NCBI GenBank assembly: GCA_028289345.1
Contig: JANQQL010000018.1
Coordinates: 150,030 to 197,797, forward strand
Length of the DNA stretch: 47,768 bases
Source of the DNA: Planctomycetota bacterium
GTDB lineage: Bacteria > Planctomycetota > B15-G4 > SIAN01
Direction: 5' to 3'
Within the stretch, counting starts at the first letter, position 1; the number at the start of each line of letters is the position of its first letter. The position numbers were made by a program, and so were the translations under genes. Below, in pieces: positions 15,691 to 24,582 of the stretch. The notes below the pieces were generated by a model, which made no database searches, was not told the DNA's origin, and was given only the letters and a program-made list of their open reading frames with translations.

Positions 15691-16506
15691 CTAGGGCCCC
15701 GGAGTCTCTGGAACGGCGAGCGAAACGATCCGCTCGCGCTTCGAGACGACCACGCCTCCCGGCCTCTCCACGGTGACCGCAAACTGGAAGGGCTCCTTCA
15801 CGAGAATCTTCGCATCGATGGGAATCAGGATCTCACCACCGGTCGAGTCGAACACGCCGCCATCCACCGGGTGCTCCTGGGAGCGATCGAAAATCCAGAG
15901 CTGATACTGGTCCTTCGAGGGATCATTGCGTTCCAAACCTTGGAAGAGCATGAAGCCCCGCTGCTGGTCGTTACTCCAAACCAGCTCGCCCTGCACCTGA
16001 CTGCCGGCGGGATCATCGGTTCCTTGCCAGTCGGCCTTCATCAGATCCGACGAGGAAGCCACGAGCTGATCGAACTGTTCGCGGTCCGAAGGGTTGGAAA
16101 CGAGCCACTGGGTCGAGGCCATCCACAGCACCGCCGCGGCCGCCGCGAGCCATCCCAGCTTTCCCCAGCCACTCAAAACCACCGGGGCGCCCGACGCCGA
16201 AGCACTTGCGGCAGAGGCGGGAGCATCGCGCTCCGTCCCACTGTCATCGGGCTTCGAAGTGGGAAGTGGCACGCTCCGCAGGCGCTGACGAAGGCTGTCC
16301 GGCATCTCTTCCGATGCGGACTGCTGCACGAATGCGAAGTCCAAGGCGGCCGCGGCCAACTCCAGGGAGTCGTCATTGAGATCCGCGTGCACCTCGAGAA
16401 GTCGATCCAGCTCAGCTTGCTGACCGGTCTCCAGCCCCTGCAACGCGTGGTCCGCGTGCAGCTCCAAGATGCGTTCTCTCTCGGGAACCATGGGAGAGGA
16501 GCTCAT
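15691..16506 (-). CDS. RskA-like membrane anti-sigma factor
   Basis: 271 aa, one membrane helix (LGWLAAAAAVLWMASTQWLV, about 115-134). The N-terminal cytoplasmic part (ILELHADHALQGLETGQQ) is the sigma-binding helical domain and lacks the zinc-binding HxxxCxxC of ZAS anti-sigmas. The periplasmic domain has the RskA hallmarks QGLERNDPSKDQYQLWIFD, VDGGVFDSTGGEILIP and FAVTVERPGG. Its ATG overlaps the stop of the sigma gene by 4 nt (ATGA at 16503-16506), so production is coupled. Members of this family hold their sigma factor at the membrane and release it after proteolysis or a signal. An Ala/Ser-rich linker precedes the helix. Confidence 0.9.
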   Translation of the reverse strand: MSSSPMVPERERILELHADHALQGLETGQQAELDRLLEVHADLNDDSLELAAAALDFAFVQQSASEEMPDSLRQRLRSVPLPTSKPDDSGTERDAPASAASASASGAPVVLSGWGKLGWLAAAAAVLWMASTQWLVSNPSDREQFDQLVASSSDLMKADWQGTDDPAGSQVQGELVWSNDQQRGFMLFQGLERNDPSKDQYQLWIFDRSQEHPVDGGVFDSTGGEILIPIDAKILVKEPFQFAVTVERPGGVVVSKRERIVSLAVPETPGP

Positions 16507-17057
16507 GATCGCACCCCCTTCTCCGTGGGCCGGGAATCGGTTTGTAGGGCTTCGCGAATCCGGATCAGCCCCCGTCGGGCGTGAGTCTTGACGGTGCCAA
16601 GGGGAATCCCGGTGTGGGTCGCAATCTCGCTATGAGTGAGTCCGTGGTAGATCGACAACCGCAGAACTTTCTGCTGCTCGGGACGAAGTTCCGTGAGGGC
16701 CTTCTCCGCCACCTCGGCATCCGGGGCCAGCGACAGATCGACCTCTTCGGTCGGCTCGACGTGATCCCCCTCGGGAAGCTCCACCTCTCGGCGGCGGGAC
16801 AGACGACGTCGCCGATCGATGAGTCGGCGGCGCGCGATCATGGTGACGAACGTCGATTCGGACGCGACTTTGGGATCAAACCGCTCGGCGTGCTGCCAGA
16901 GCGAGATGAAAACCTCCTGGACCGCATCTTCCGCGTCGGCAGCGTCATTCGCCCACCGGCGCGCCATGGACCACACCAGACCGCCGTATCGGTCGATGCA
17001 TTGCTGCATCGCTGCGGGGTCACCAGAGGTCACGAGGGGGAGCAGGGGATCTGGCAC
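16503..17057 (-). CDS. ECF sigma factor (SigK-like)
   Basis: RNA polymerase sigma factor of 184 aa if GTG 17057 is the start; a GGAGG lies 13 nt upstream, slightly far, and the frame stays open to 17312, so a longer N-terminus cannot be excluded. Region 2 is clear (CIDRYGGLVWSMARRW, then DAEDAVQEVFISLWQHAERF, then FVTMIARRRLIDRRRR) and so is region 4 (LTELRPEQQKVLRLSIYHGL, then SEIATHTGIPLGTVKTHARR). Pairing with an RskA-type anti-sigma and a nearby fasciclin gene matches the arrangement known for mycobacterial SigK-RskA with MPT70/MPT83. It is first in the operon with the anti-sigma and the B12 sensor. The 387-bp stretch upstream (17058-17444) contains a hairpin terminator but no promoter I can defend. 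Confidence 0.88.
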   Translation of the reverse strand: MPDPLLPLVTSGDPAAMQQCIDRYGGLVWSMARRWANDAADAEDAVQEVFISLWQHAERFDPKVASESTFVTMIARRRLIDRRRRLSRRREVELPEGDHVEPTEEVDLSLAPDAEVAEKALTELRPEQQKVLRLSIYHGLTHSEIATHTGIPLGTVKTHARRGLIRIREALQTDSRPTEKGVRS

Positions 17058-17379
17058 CGTGAAATGAATTCCTCCAGAACGAACGGCGGGAGCACCTTTT
17101 CGGTCATTTTCACCTCGGCGGTAGCCGTTGGAAAGGAGTTTCGACAGCGGCCCGCTTTCGGATTCAGCGCAGCCTTCGCCTCGGCGCGGCGCATCGAGCA
17201 AGGCTGGCGGCTTCCAGGATTCCACGGAGCGACTCTCCCCGACGAGCCAGAGGGTCGGGTTGGCTTGCGGATTCTGCGCTCGCCTTGTTTGGATTTGGGT
17301 GGTTCCCGTCAACGCGAGATTCCCCGGTGATCCTCGAAGAGTGGTGAGGCTGCTGTGCCTCCGGCGCTTCCTCGAAAGA

Positions 17380-17408
17380 GGCCCGCCGTCCGGGCAGAAC
17401 GGCGGGCC
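17380..17408 (-). terminator. Hairpin terminator after the fasciclin gene
   Basis: GGCCCGCCGT (17380-17389) and ACGGCGGGCC (17399-17408) form a perfect 10-bp stem with a 9-nt loop, 36 nt past the fasciclin stop on the - strand. On that strand the stem is followed by TCTTTC, a short T-rich tail. A second hairpin (CACCTGA 17425-17431 with TCAGGTG 17445-17451) overlaps the stop codon. It separates the fasciclin transcript from the sigma operon downstream. Confidence 0.6.
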
Positions 17409-17444
17409 ATCCGAGGATCGGAAACACCTGAAGTGCCAGGTCTC

Positions 17445-18380
17445 TCAGGTGCTCGCATCCTTGGGCAGAAGCACTTGGTCGACGACGTGGATCACGCCAT
17501 TCCCGACGATCAGGTCGGCGACGACGACTCGAGCTTGGTCCACGACCACGTTGGCGTCGTTCCGGCGCACGTGAAGAGACGCGCCTTGCACGGATTTCAC
17601 GGCCAAGTCGGCCTGATCCGCGAGATCGGTGGAGAGGACCCGTCCCGGCACCACGTGGTAGGTCAGAATCGCCTTCAGCTTTTCTTTGTCGGCGAGAATC
17701 GCGTTGAGGTCTGCTGCGGGAATCTTGGCGAAGGCTTCATCGCTCGGAGCGAACAGAGTGAACGGCCCCTCGGAAGAAAGCGTGTCGACGAGTCCTGCCG
17801 CGGTCGCAGCTTTCAGAAGGGTTTGGAACGAGCCGTTGGTCTGCGCGGCCTGGACCAAATTCGGACGCGGCTTGACGACCGAGTCGATGACATGAATGAC
17901 TCCGTTGGCGCATTCGATGTCGGTCTTGACGATCGCCGCATCATCGATGCGCGGCTTGCCGTCCTTCTTGTTCACCCGCAAGCTCTGTCCTTGCACCGTG
18001 TCGAGCCAACCGGCGGCAAGAACATCGGAAGCCATCAACTTGCCCGGCACGACATGGTAGGTAAGCACCTCGGCGAGGGCCTTCTTGTCAGCAAGAAGAG
18101 CAGAAAGGTCGGCCTTGGGCACCTTGGCGAAAGCCGAGTCCGCGGGAGCGAAGACGGTGAACGGCCCGGGGCTCTGCAGCACTTCCACCAGTTCCGCGGC
18201 CTTGACCGCGGTGACCAGCGTCTCGAAGTCGCCGGCGGCAATGGCCGTGGCAACAATGTCAGACTTCTGGGTGGCCAGCTGCATGGACGAGGCACACGCT
18301 TGGGTCGATGCTTTGGTCGCGCTGCAAGACTGAGGGGCTGAGGTCATCGCCGCGAGGGCGAGAGTTGCAAGGTTCCACAT
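17445..18380 (-). CDS. Exported protein with two fasciclin (FAS1) domains
   Basis: 311 aa. ATG 18380 is fixed by a strong GGAGGAG 7 nt upstream; longer in-frame starts are ignored. A short signal sequence ([15 protein letters not shown]) is followed by two FAS1 domains, about 46-170 and 180-309. Each has the H1 motif ([30 protein letters not shown]), the YH motif ([30 protein letters not shown]) and the H2 end ([24 protein letters not shown]). FAS1 domains serve in adhesion and cell-surface binding. The gene precedes the sigma/RskA-like operon on the same strand and is divergent from the SRPBCC-epimerase gene, so it is a likely target of that sigma factor. Confidence 0.93.
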   Translation of the reverse strand: MWNLATLALAAMTSAPQSCSATKASTQACASSMQLATQKSDIVATAIAAGDFETLVTAVKAAELVEVLQSPGPFTVFAPADSAFAKVPKADLSALLADKKALAEVLTYHVVPGKLMASDVLAAGWLDTVQGQSLRVNKKDGKPRIDDAAIVKTDIECANGVIHVIDSVVKPRPNLVQAAQTNGSFQTLLKAATAAGLVDTLSSEGPFTLFAPSDEAFAKIPAADLNAILADKEKLKAILTYHVVPGRVLSTDLADQADLAVKSVQGASLHVRRNDANVVVDQARVVVADLIVGNGVIHVVDQVLLPKDAST

Positions 18381-18600
18381 GGGACGTCTCCTCCAGTTGG
18401 AGTTGAATGAGATTCGAAAAGATGAGTTGCCGCGGTCGAAACCCAGGTTCGTTGCAACCGAGGTGACGGATTCAAGCGTAGAACCGCGGATTTCGACGCC
18501 CGGGCTCTCGTTTTCCAGGAAGGGCATTCCCGCATCCTCGTCGAATCCGCGGAGCGATCCGTCTGAATCCACTCTTCTCCAAGAAGCGAAGAATCTCGCG
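18381..18600. promoter_or_regulatory. Divergent promoter region between fasciclin and SRPBCC-epimerase genes
   Basis: This 220-bp gap must hold promoters for both directions. It contains several GAATCC/GGATTC copies (for example near 18542 and 18564, and GGATTC near 18468), which might be sigma or regulator contact sites. I could not fit a convincing ECF -35/-10 pair by eye. The fasciclin ribosome binding site lies at its left end. Confidence 0.35.
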
Positions 18601-20037
18601 ATGAAACTCCAACATTTCACCCACCGAAGTCGGTTCCCCGTGCCTGCGGAAATCCTCGCTGCGTGGCATGAAGCTCCCGGCGCCATCGACCGGCTCACGC
18701 CACCCTGGGAGCATGCCGAAATCCTCGAACACTCTGGCCATGTGCGGGACGGTGCCCGAGCCCGAGTCCGCTTGAAGGTCGGTCCGGTGTCGTTGGAATG
18801 GGAAATGATTCACGAGCAGTATGTGGAAGGTCGTCAGTTCCAAGATCGTCAAGTGCGTGGTCCGTTTGCCGAGTGGATCCACACGCACCGTTTCCTTCCC
18901 GATGGACCCGACGCGAGCATTCTCGAGGACCACATTCGCTACCGACTTCCGTTCGGTCCCTTGGGCAAACTGCTCGGCGGATCGCTCACTCACAAGAAGC
19001 TGACCCGTCTCTTCGAATACCGGCACCGTGTCACCGGAGCCGACCTCGGCGCCTTTTCTCAGGAGAAATCGGAACCCATGAAGATTGCAATCACGGGCAG
19101 TTCTGGACTCGTGGGCTCCGCGCTCGTTCCTTTGCTTCGGAACCGCGGACACCAGGTACTCCACCTGGTCCGACACGAGCCCCGACCGGGCGCCCAAGAG
19201 GTTCGTTGGAGTTCGGACTCGGCAGTCCTGGAAAGTGAGCAACTGGAAGGGATCCACGCAATCATCCATCTCGCAGGGGACAACATTGCGACCCAGCGAT
19301 GGAGTCACGCCAAGAAAGAGCGGCTGCGTTCGAGTCGCGTTGGCGGAACCAAACTGCTGGTGCAAGCCCTGTCGCGCATGAAGCGCCCCCCCAAGGTCAT
19401 GGTGGTCGCGTCTGCCACGGGCTTCTACGGCAACTCTGGGGACGAAGAAGTCACCGAGTCCTCGCCGCTTGGAAACGGGTTCCTCTCTCAGTTGTGTGAG
19501 GAGTGGGAAGCCGCCAGCGAACCGGTGAAAAGCTTGGGCACTCGCCTGGTCAAGCTTCGCTTCGGAGTGATCCTCAGTCCGAAGGGTGGCGCACTCCAGC
19601 GCATGCTGACACCGTTTCGAATGGGTGTCGGAGGCAAGCTTGGGGATGGCGCTCAGTGGATGAGCTGGCTGGCCCTCGATGACGCGGTGGGAATGATCGA
19701 ACACGCCTTGGTGAGTGAGTCGCTCAAAGGACCCGTCAATGCGGTGGCTCCCTGGCCGGTGACCAATGCCGAGTTCACAAGAGTTCTCGGCAAAGTCCTC
19801 CGCCGCCCCACGATGTTTCCCGTGCCAGGCTTCATGGCCCGCCTGGCATTCGGAGAAATGGCCGACGAACTCCTCCTTTCCAGCACCCGGGCTTTGCCGT
19901 CACAACTGCAGGCCAGCGGTTATTCCTTCCTATACCCCGACTTGGAAGGCGCGCTCCGCCACGTTCTCGGAGCCGAGTCTGGGAGTCACTCCGAGCAGGC
20001 CGACACTCAGCCGGAGTTGCAGAACTCGGTTTCTTGA
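18601..20037 (+). CDS. SRPBCC domain fused to TIGR01777-family NAD(P)-dependent epimerase
   Basis: 478 aa from ATG 18601. Residues 1-~155 are an SRPBCC (START-like) ligand-binding domain, beginning with [19 protein letters not shown] and including [12 protein letters not shown]. From about residue 160 a Rossmann short-chain dehydrogenase/epimerase starts ([20 protein letters not shown], with GSSGLVG as the dinucleotide loop). It continues with [31 protein letters not shown] and [14 protein letters not shown], the marks of the YfcH/TIGR01777 family, and ends in a DUF1731-like tail ([17 protein letters not shown]). The substrate is unknown. This fusion is known, and I recall it sitting near photolyase and B12-regulator genes in other bacteria. 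An internal ATG at 19078 could start the epimerase alone. The start at 18601 has only a weak ribosome binding site. Confidence 0.9.
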   Translation: MKLQHFTHRSRFPVPAEILAAWHEAPGAIDRLTPPWEHAEILEHSGHVRDGARARVRLKVGPVSLEWEMIHEQYVEGRQFQDRQVRGPFAEWIHTHRFLPDGPDASILEDHIRYRLPFGPLGKLLGGSLTHKKLTRLFEYRHRVTGADLGAFSQEKSEPMKIAITGSSGLVGSALVPLLRNRGHQVLHLVRHEPRPGAQEVRWSSDSAVLESEQLEGIHAIIHLAGDNIATQRWSHAKKERLRSSRVGGTKLLVQALSRMKRPPKVMVVASATGFYGNSGDEEVTESSPLGNGFLSQLCEEWEAASEPVKSLGTRLVKLRFGVILSPKGGALQRMLTPFRMGVGGKLGDGAQWMSWLALDDAVGMIEHALVSESLKGPVNAVAPWPVTNAEFTRVLGKVLRRPTMFPVPGFMARLAFGEMADELLLSSTRALPSQLQASGYSFLYPDLEGALRHVLGAESGSHSEQADTQPELQNSVS

Positions 20038-20092
20038 CAACGCCCGAATCCCCTCGAAGAGCGATCCTGCCGCCTCTCGCGGGAGTCGACGA

Positions 20093-22948
20093 TCAACGCG
20101 GTTCGGGAAGAGACGCTTCAAACGCTTGAATCCGTGGAACGAGGGCCGGGTCCGTGGTGCTTTCTCGGGCTTGCTGGGAGTAACGCCACGCTTCCTCCCA
20201 AGCGCCGTCCGCGGCAAGAATTTGTGCGTAGGTGAACAGGACGGCTCCTCCCGGAGACGGGTCCAACTCCAACGCTCGCTCGACAGCCTCAAAGGCTTCG
20301 TCCCAGTCGACCAGATCCGCGGGTGTGGATTCCTCGGTATGAAACGCGGCCAAGTTGGCATGTCCTCGTGGGTCTTCGGGATCGACCGAGCACCAACGCC
20401 GAAGTTCGTCTCGAAGTTCCTTGTGATCACCGCGACTTCGTAGCGCCGTTGCGAGGTTCGTGTGCACGCCGTGAACATCGGGACGCAGATCCACGCAAGC
20501 TCGAAAGGGGTCCAGCGCCTCTTCCAACATTCCCTGATTGGCGAGGGCGACTCCTTTGCCGGAAAGCGCGGAGAAGTTCGTCGGATTGCGCAGCAACGCC
20601 CCCTCAAAAAACTGAGCGGCGTGCTTCCACTCCCCGCGACTCATGGAGGCGTAGCCGGCAACCACATAGTTGTCTTCTCGGTCGGGTTCCAACTCGATGG
20701 CTCGCTCGGCGGCCGACTCGGCTTCTTCGAATTGCCTCAGGGAGGTCAGCACGACCGCAAGTTTCGCATGAGCATCGCCATAGTCCGGGTTGACGTCGAG
20801 AGACTTGCGAAGCGCTTCCTCGGCTTCCTCGGCACGCCCCGACTGGTGGAGCACCCATCCACGGTTGTGGTATCCGATTGCATTGTCAGGTTCCAAATGC
20901 AGGGCTCGATCTAAGTAAAGCAGCGCCTCGTCCCAGTTCTGGTTTTTCAGTTCCAACAGGCTGAGCGATGTCCAAGCCAGCCAAGTGGGACGCAATTCGA
21001 CCGAACGCTCCAGGGCAGCGCGCGCTCGTTCGGGGTCAAGATTCTGGTAACGCGTTCCGATCCGTGCCCAAGCCACGGCCGACTCGGGCCAGTGGTGCGC
21101 CAGGGCTTCCGCGGAAGACTCCAGCGCACCCCAGTCCTCGCACAACTCGGCGGCGCGCATTCGGGCCAGATGAAACAACGCGCGCGGCTGCTCGCTGACC
21201 AGGGTCGCTCGGGTCAAGTCGGCGAGAGCTTCGGTGGGAACCGGACCATGCCCTGGCCAAGCTTCCATTCGCTCGACACCCATGAGGAACAACTCGAAGG
21301 GTTCGTGGGGAACGCCGAGGGACTCCTCCAAAGCCACGGCTTCCCGCGAACGATTCAACTGGTGCAGCACGAGAGACCGGAGCCTCAAGAACAATCGCGT
21401 GCCAGAGAACCGGGGGAACTCCTCGAGTCGTTCCATGGCGCGGGTCGGCCCGTCTCGCGCCAAGTCCACCAACGCCAGTCCTACGCCGGCCTCGACCGTC
21501 GCAGCCTCCAGACCCAACGCCGCGTAAAATCCCCGTTCGGCCAGTGAGAAGGCTCGTTCCTCCATGTCGGCGAAGCCTTGCTCCAGGTGGGCTTCCACTC
21601 GCTGGCGGGTGGCCTCCAAAGATGCTTGCCGGACGAGTTCCTCGTGAACGCGGCGCTGGGAGAACAGATATCCGCCCAGCCCGAGAATGACGGCCGCCGC
21701 GAGACACAGCGACCCGGTCAGGAGCGCTTTGGCGGGCTCTCGACGACCCCAACGAGTCAGTCGAGTCAGGGCGGTGGCCGGTCGTGCCACGATCGGCCGC
21801 GACTCCTCCACGGCTCGCAAGTCTTCCGCAAACTGTTCGGCACTGTCATAACGCCCCCCGGGCTCTTTCTCGAGAGCCGTGGCCAGGACGACTTGCAAGT
21901 CGACCGGCAACAGAGGGTTGTCCCGTCGAACCGAAGCGGGGGTTTGCAGCAAGATCTTGCGAAACAAGGCTTCCCGCGAGGGAGCCGAGAACAGCCGCTT
22001 TCCGGTAAGACACTCGTGCAACGTGACCGCCAGGGAGTAGACATCCGTTCGCCCGTCGACGGCTCCTCCCTGTCCACGAATCTGCTCCGGGGACATATAC
22101 GCCGGAGTCCCGAGCAAATCTCCACTTCGGGTCAGCGTGTCCAGGCCACCGAGGCTCGCGGAAGCCAGGCCGAAGTCCAAGATCACCGGAGTGCCGTCCG
22201 GTTGGACCATCACGTTCGCCGGCTTGATGTCCCGATGCACGATTCCGCGTTCGTGAGCGTAGTCCAGTGCCCGCGCAATCTCGGCAAAGAACCGCAACAC
22301 GCTGCGCAGTTCTTCGACGTTCGTCGGCAACACAGGGAGCACCGGCGGAGCGACCAACTTTGGGCGAGACCGCAACACCTCCGCCAGCGGCTCTCCATCC
22401 ACATGGCGCATGGCCACGTACGGAGTCGCCCCTTCGAGGTCGGCATCGAAGATCGGACAGATTGACGGGTGATCCAAGACCGAGACGATTCGGGCTTCTC
22501 GCTGAAACCTCTGCAGCACGTCCGGAGATGTCGAGCCAAGGCCGGAGAGCACTTTGACCGCCACCTGTCGGTCCAGTCGCGAATCCACCGCCGCGTAGAC
22601 CGTCCCTTGGCCGCCCCGTCCGAGTCGGTGCACCACGGTGTAAGGTCCCACACGAGCCGGCGCGCTGCGCTGGGCCGAACTCTCCTCTTCCAGCACTTCC
22701 CGACGAATTCGGCGCACCGCCGCATCGGTCTCGGCGTCCCGTTCGGAAGCATTCGAATCCTCGCCATCCTGCGCGCTCGCAGTGCTTTGGGTCACCCGGC
22801 GATACTCGGCCGCCACCACCTCTTCAAATCGAGGAAAGCGGGCTTGGTATTCCTCCAAGGAGCGAACCACCCCCGCGTCCTGATCGCGGAGATACATCTC
22901 GAGAAAGGCGGCGACGATGGCCGGAGAAGAAGATCTTTCTCGGTTCAT
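20093..22948 (-). CDS. Membrane Ser/Thr protein kinase with C-terminal TPR domain
   Basis: 951 aa, start ATG 22948. Residues 1-95 are a charged lead with the LEEYQARFPRFEE segment frequent in planctomycete kinases. Kinase domain ~100-370: GRGGQG (110-115), Lys132 in VAVKVL, catalytic HRDIKPANV, DFG in VILDFGLAS, GTPAYMSPEQ and RTDVYSLAVTLHE; all key residues are present, so it should be active. One membrane helix follows (LCLAAAVILGLGGYLFSQ), then an outside TPR region of about 400 residues with clear 34-residue units (NAIGYHNRGWVLHQSGRAEE, GDAHAKLAVVLTSLRQFEE). It is divergent from a sigma factor gene (223 bp between), a pairing repeated in planctomycete genomes, and converges on the epimerase gene with 55 bp between. 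Confidence 0.93.
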   Translation of the reverse strand: MNRERSSSPAIVAAFLEMYLRDQDAGVVRSLEEYQARFPRFEEVVAAEYRRVTQSTASAQDGEDSNASERDAETDAAVRRIRREVLEEESSAQRSAPARVGPYTVVHRLGRGGQGTVYAAVDSRLDRQVAVKVLSGLGSTSPDVLQRFQREARIVSVLDHPSICPIFDADLEGATPYVAMRHVDGEPLAEVLRSRPKLVAPPVLPVLPTNVEELRSVLRFFAEIARALDYAHERGIVHRDIKPANVMVQPDGTPVILDFGLASASLGGLDTLTRSGDLLGTPAYMSPEQIRGQGGAVDGRTDVYSLAVTLHECLTGKRLFSAPSREALFRKILLQTPASVRRDNPLLPVDLQVVLATALEKEPGGRYDSAEQFAEDLRAVEESRPIVARPATALTRLTRWGRREPAKALLTGSLCLAAAVILGLGGYLFSQRRVHEELVRQASLEATRQRVEAHLEQGFADMEERAFSLAERGFYAALGLEAATVEAGVGLALVDLARDGPTRAMERLEEFPRFSGTRLFLRLRSLVLHQLNRSREAVALEESLGVPHEPFELFLMGVERMEAWPGHGPVPTEALADLTRATLVSEQPRALFHLARMRAAELCEDWGALESSAEALAHHWPESAVAWARIGTRYQNLDPERARAALERSVELRPTWLAWTSLSLLELKNQNWDEALLYLDRALHLEPDNAIGYHNRGWVLHQSGRAEEAEEALRKSLDVNPDYGDAHAKLAVVLTSLRQFEEAESAAERAIELEPDREDNYVVAGYASMSRGEWKHAAQFFEGALLRNPTNFSALSGKGVALANQGMLEEALDPFRACVDLRPDVHGVHTNLATALRSRGDHKELRDELRRWCSVDPEDPRGHANLAAFHTEESTPADLVDWDEAFEAVERALELDPSPGGAVLFTYAQILAADGAWEEAWRYSQQARESTTDPALVPRIQAFEASLPEPR

Positions 22949-23171
22949 GTCCGAGGGTTCTCGCAGGACGGCAGAATGCTCCGACTGGCGCGATTTCCGG
23001 GCGAGGTCGTTGGAGCCGGCCCGGCGACAAGTCGATGGGCTCCTCCGATGGCCACGGGTCCGATCCGTGGGTGAGCCACCGAGGCATGCGCGGCGATCGA
23101 AATCACTCGCATCCGTCGCATTCCCATTCAAGCCAGGAGGTCCGTCCCGGGCAACCAGTCCGAAACCGAAG

Positions 23172-23828
23172 ATGAACGATCCTCACTCCTCTTCCTCTCG
23201 GCAAGAACCGACCGAAGACCTGACCACACTGCATGTGCGTCGTGCCCTGCGCGGCGACGCCGGCAGCTTGGAGTGGGTGGTGGCGCGGTTCACCCCCATT
23301 CTTCTTGCCCAAGCCGAGTACCGGCTGGGCAAGCAGCTGAGGCACCATGTCGATGCGGAAGATCTGGTCAGCGATACCTGGCTGAGAACGCTGCCGGAAC
23401 TCAGTCGATTTCAGCTCACCGGCCCGCGTGCCACCCCCCTACTCATGCGGTTTCTCAGCCGCGTGCTCCTGAATCGCGTGAATACCCTCTACCAGAAGTT
23501 CCTCCGGGGCAAGCCCATTCAACGCTCCGGGGATGTTCCAGACAGTGACGTGCGATTCGGCGAGCTACCCGCGAACAGCATGGGCGTCGTGTCCCTCGTG
23601 GTGAAACGCGAATTGGCGGGGCTCATGACCGAAACCCTGCATGGGCTGAGCTCCGAGGACCGGGAGATTCTCATTCTGCGCGGCATCGAACAGAACGACA
23701 TCGAAGAGATTGCCGTGCTGTTGGGGATCTCTCGAAACTTGGTCTCGGTTCGCTACCGACGCGCTCTCGACCGGTTGCGTCAAAGAATGCCGAAGACCGT
23801 CTTCGATGAGTTTCCTTCCCCGGAATGA
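23172..23828 (+). CDS. ECF-like sigma-70 family sigma factor beside the kinase
   Basis: 218 aa, ATG 23172; the frame runs upstream to 22917 but that part overlaps the kinase N-terminus and is not protein-like. Region 2: RRALRGDAGSLEWVVARFTP and DAEDLVSDTWLRTLPELSRF. Region 4: LSSEDREILILRGIEQNDIE and EIAVLLGISRNLVSVRYRRA. Between them a basic stretch (LNRVNTLYQKFLRGKPIQ) is typical of this planctomycete subgroup. No anti-sigma gene is adjacent, so the divergent Ser/Thr kinase may be the regulator, as proposed for ECF43-type factors; that is inference. Its 3' end is 34 bp from the end of the convergent methyltransferase gene. Confidence 0.88.
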   Translation: MNDPHSSSSRQEPTEDLTTLHVRRALRGDAGSLEWVVARFTPILLAQAEYRLGKQLRHHVDAEDLVSDTWLRTLPELSRFQLTGPRATPLLMRFLSRVLLNRVNTLYQKFLRGKPIQRSGDVPDSDVRFGELPANSMGVVSLVVKRELAGLMTETLHGLSSEDREILILRGIEQNDIEEIAVLLGISRNLVSVRYRRALDRLRQRMPKTVFDEFPSPE

Positions 23829-23862
23829 TTGAGACTCGAGCAGAGGGAGGAAGTCCCGGTCG

Positions 23863-24582
23863 TCACGGACGGGCGATGACTCGAACACCGTTGGCGACGA
23901 TCCGCTTCTCGCGAAGCAACCCCTGCTCCACCTCGAAGAGCGCCCGCCCAATGGCCTCGGCATCGGGGCGCAAGTGTCGGCAGTACTTCCAAAAGAAGTA
24001 GGGGCCGCGAGAGACCTCGACTTGAGAGTACGCCCCCGACAGCGCGTCCAGGTAGACCTTCGCCGGGTGCAACGGATGGTGATGATGGTGCTCCTCTTGC
24101 CAGGCGGCGGGGAGATCTTCGATCCGTTGTTCGGGTCCCTCGTCCGCGAGCCCGGCTCGACGCAACAAGTACATTGTGTCGTAGAACCATCGCAAGGTGG
24201 CCTCGTCCACTGCCTCGACATCGAACTCCTCGAGCAAGAGGAGTCCCCCGGGGGCCAACAAATCTGCGGACCGCTGGACGGCCTTCTCTACCTCCGGGAT
24301 GTGGTGCAGAGAGCGAGTGAACAACACGACGTCAAAGGGCCCCTCGTCGAACTCCAGGAAGTCAACCGGACGCACGTCCACTCCCTGATCACGAGCCATG
24401 CTCGCCGCCTCTTGCGAAGGTTCGACTCCCACCACCTCGGCTCCCGCCTGACTCAAGGCGACGGCCAGGTGTCCTTCCCCGCACCCCACGTCGACCACTC
24501 GGCGGCCGTCCAGCGCGATCACCGACTGAATCCACTCCAGGGTCCAACGAGTCAACAAGTCACGGACAGAACCGGCGGTCAC
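23863..24582 (-). CDS. Class I SAM-dependent methyltransferase
   Basis: 239 aa from GTG 24582, which overlaps the acyltransferase stop by 4 nt (GTGA) and has GGAGG 6 nt upstream. The longer open frame to 25344 is antisense-like noise. Motif I is VVDVGCGEGHLAVALSQAG; the acidic residue after strand 2 is in VVGVEPS; then FDVVLFTRSLHHIPEVEKA and LLAPGGLLLLEEFDVE complete a UbiE/type-11 fold. An odd run of five His in EEHHHHHPLH (about residue 170) could be a metal-binding loop. It is last in a six-gene operon with an acyltransferase, sulfatase and channel, so it might methylate an envelope lipid or sugar; the substrate is unknown. Confidence 0.88.
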   Translation of the reverse strand: MTAGSVRDLLTRWTLEWIQSVIALDGRRVVDVGCGEGHLAVALSQAGAEVVGVEPSQEAASMARDQGVDVRPVDFLEFDEGPFDVVLFTRSLHHIPEVEKAVQRSADLLAPGGLLLLEEFDVEAVDEATLRWFYDTMYLLRRAGLADEGPEQRIEDLPAAWQEEHHHHHPLHPAKVYLDALSGAYSQVEVSRGPYFFWKYCRHLRPDAEAIGRALFEVEQGLLREKRIVANGVRVIARP

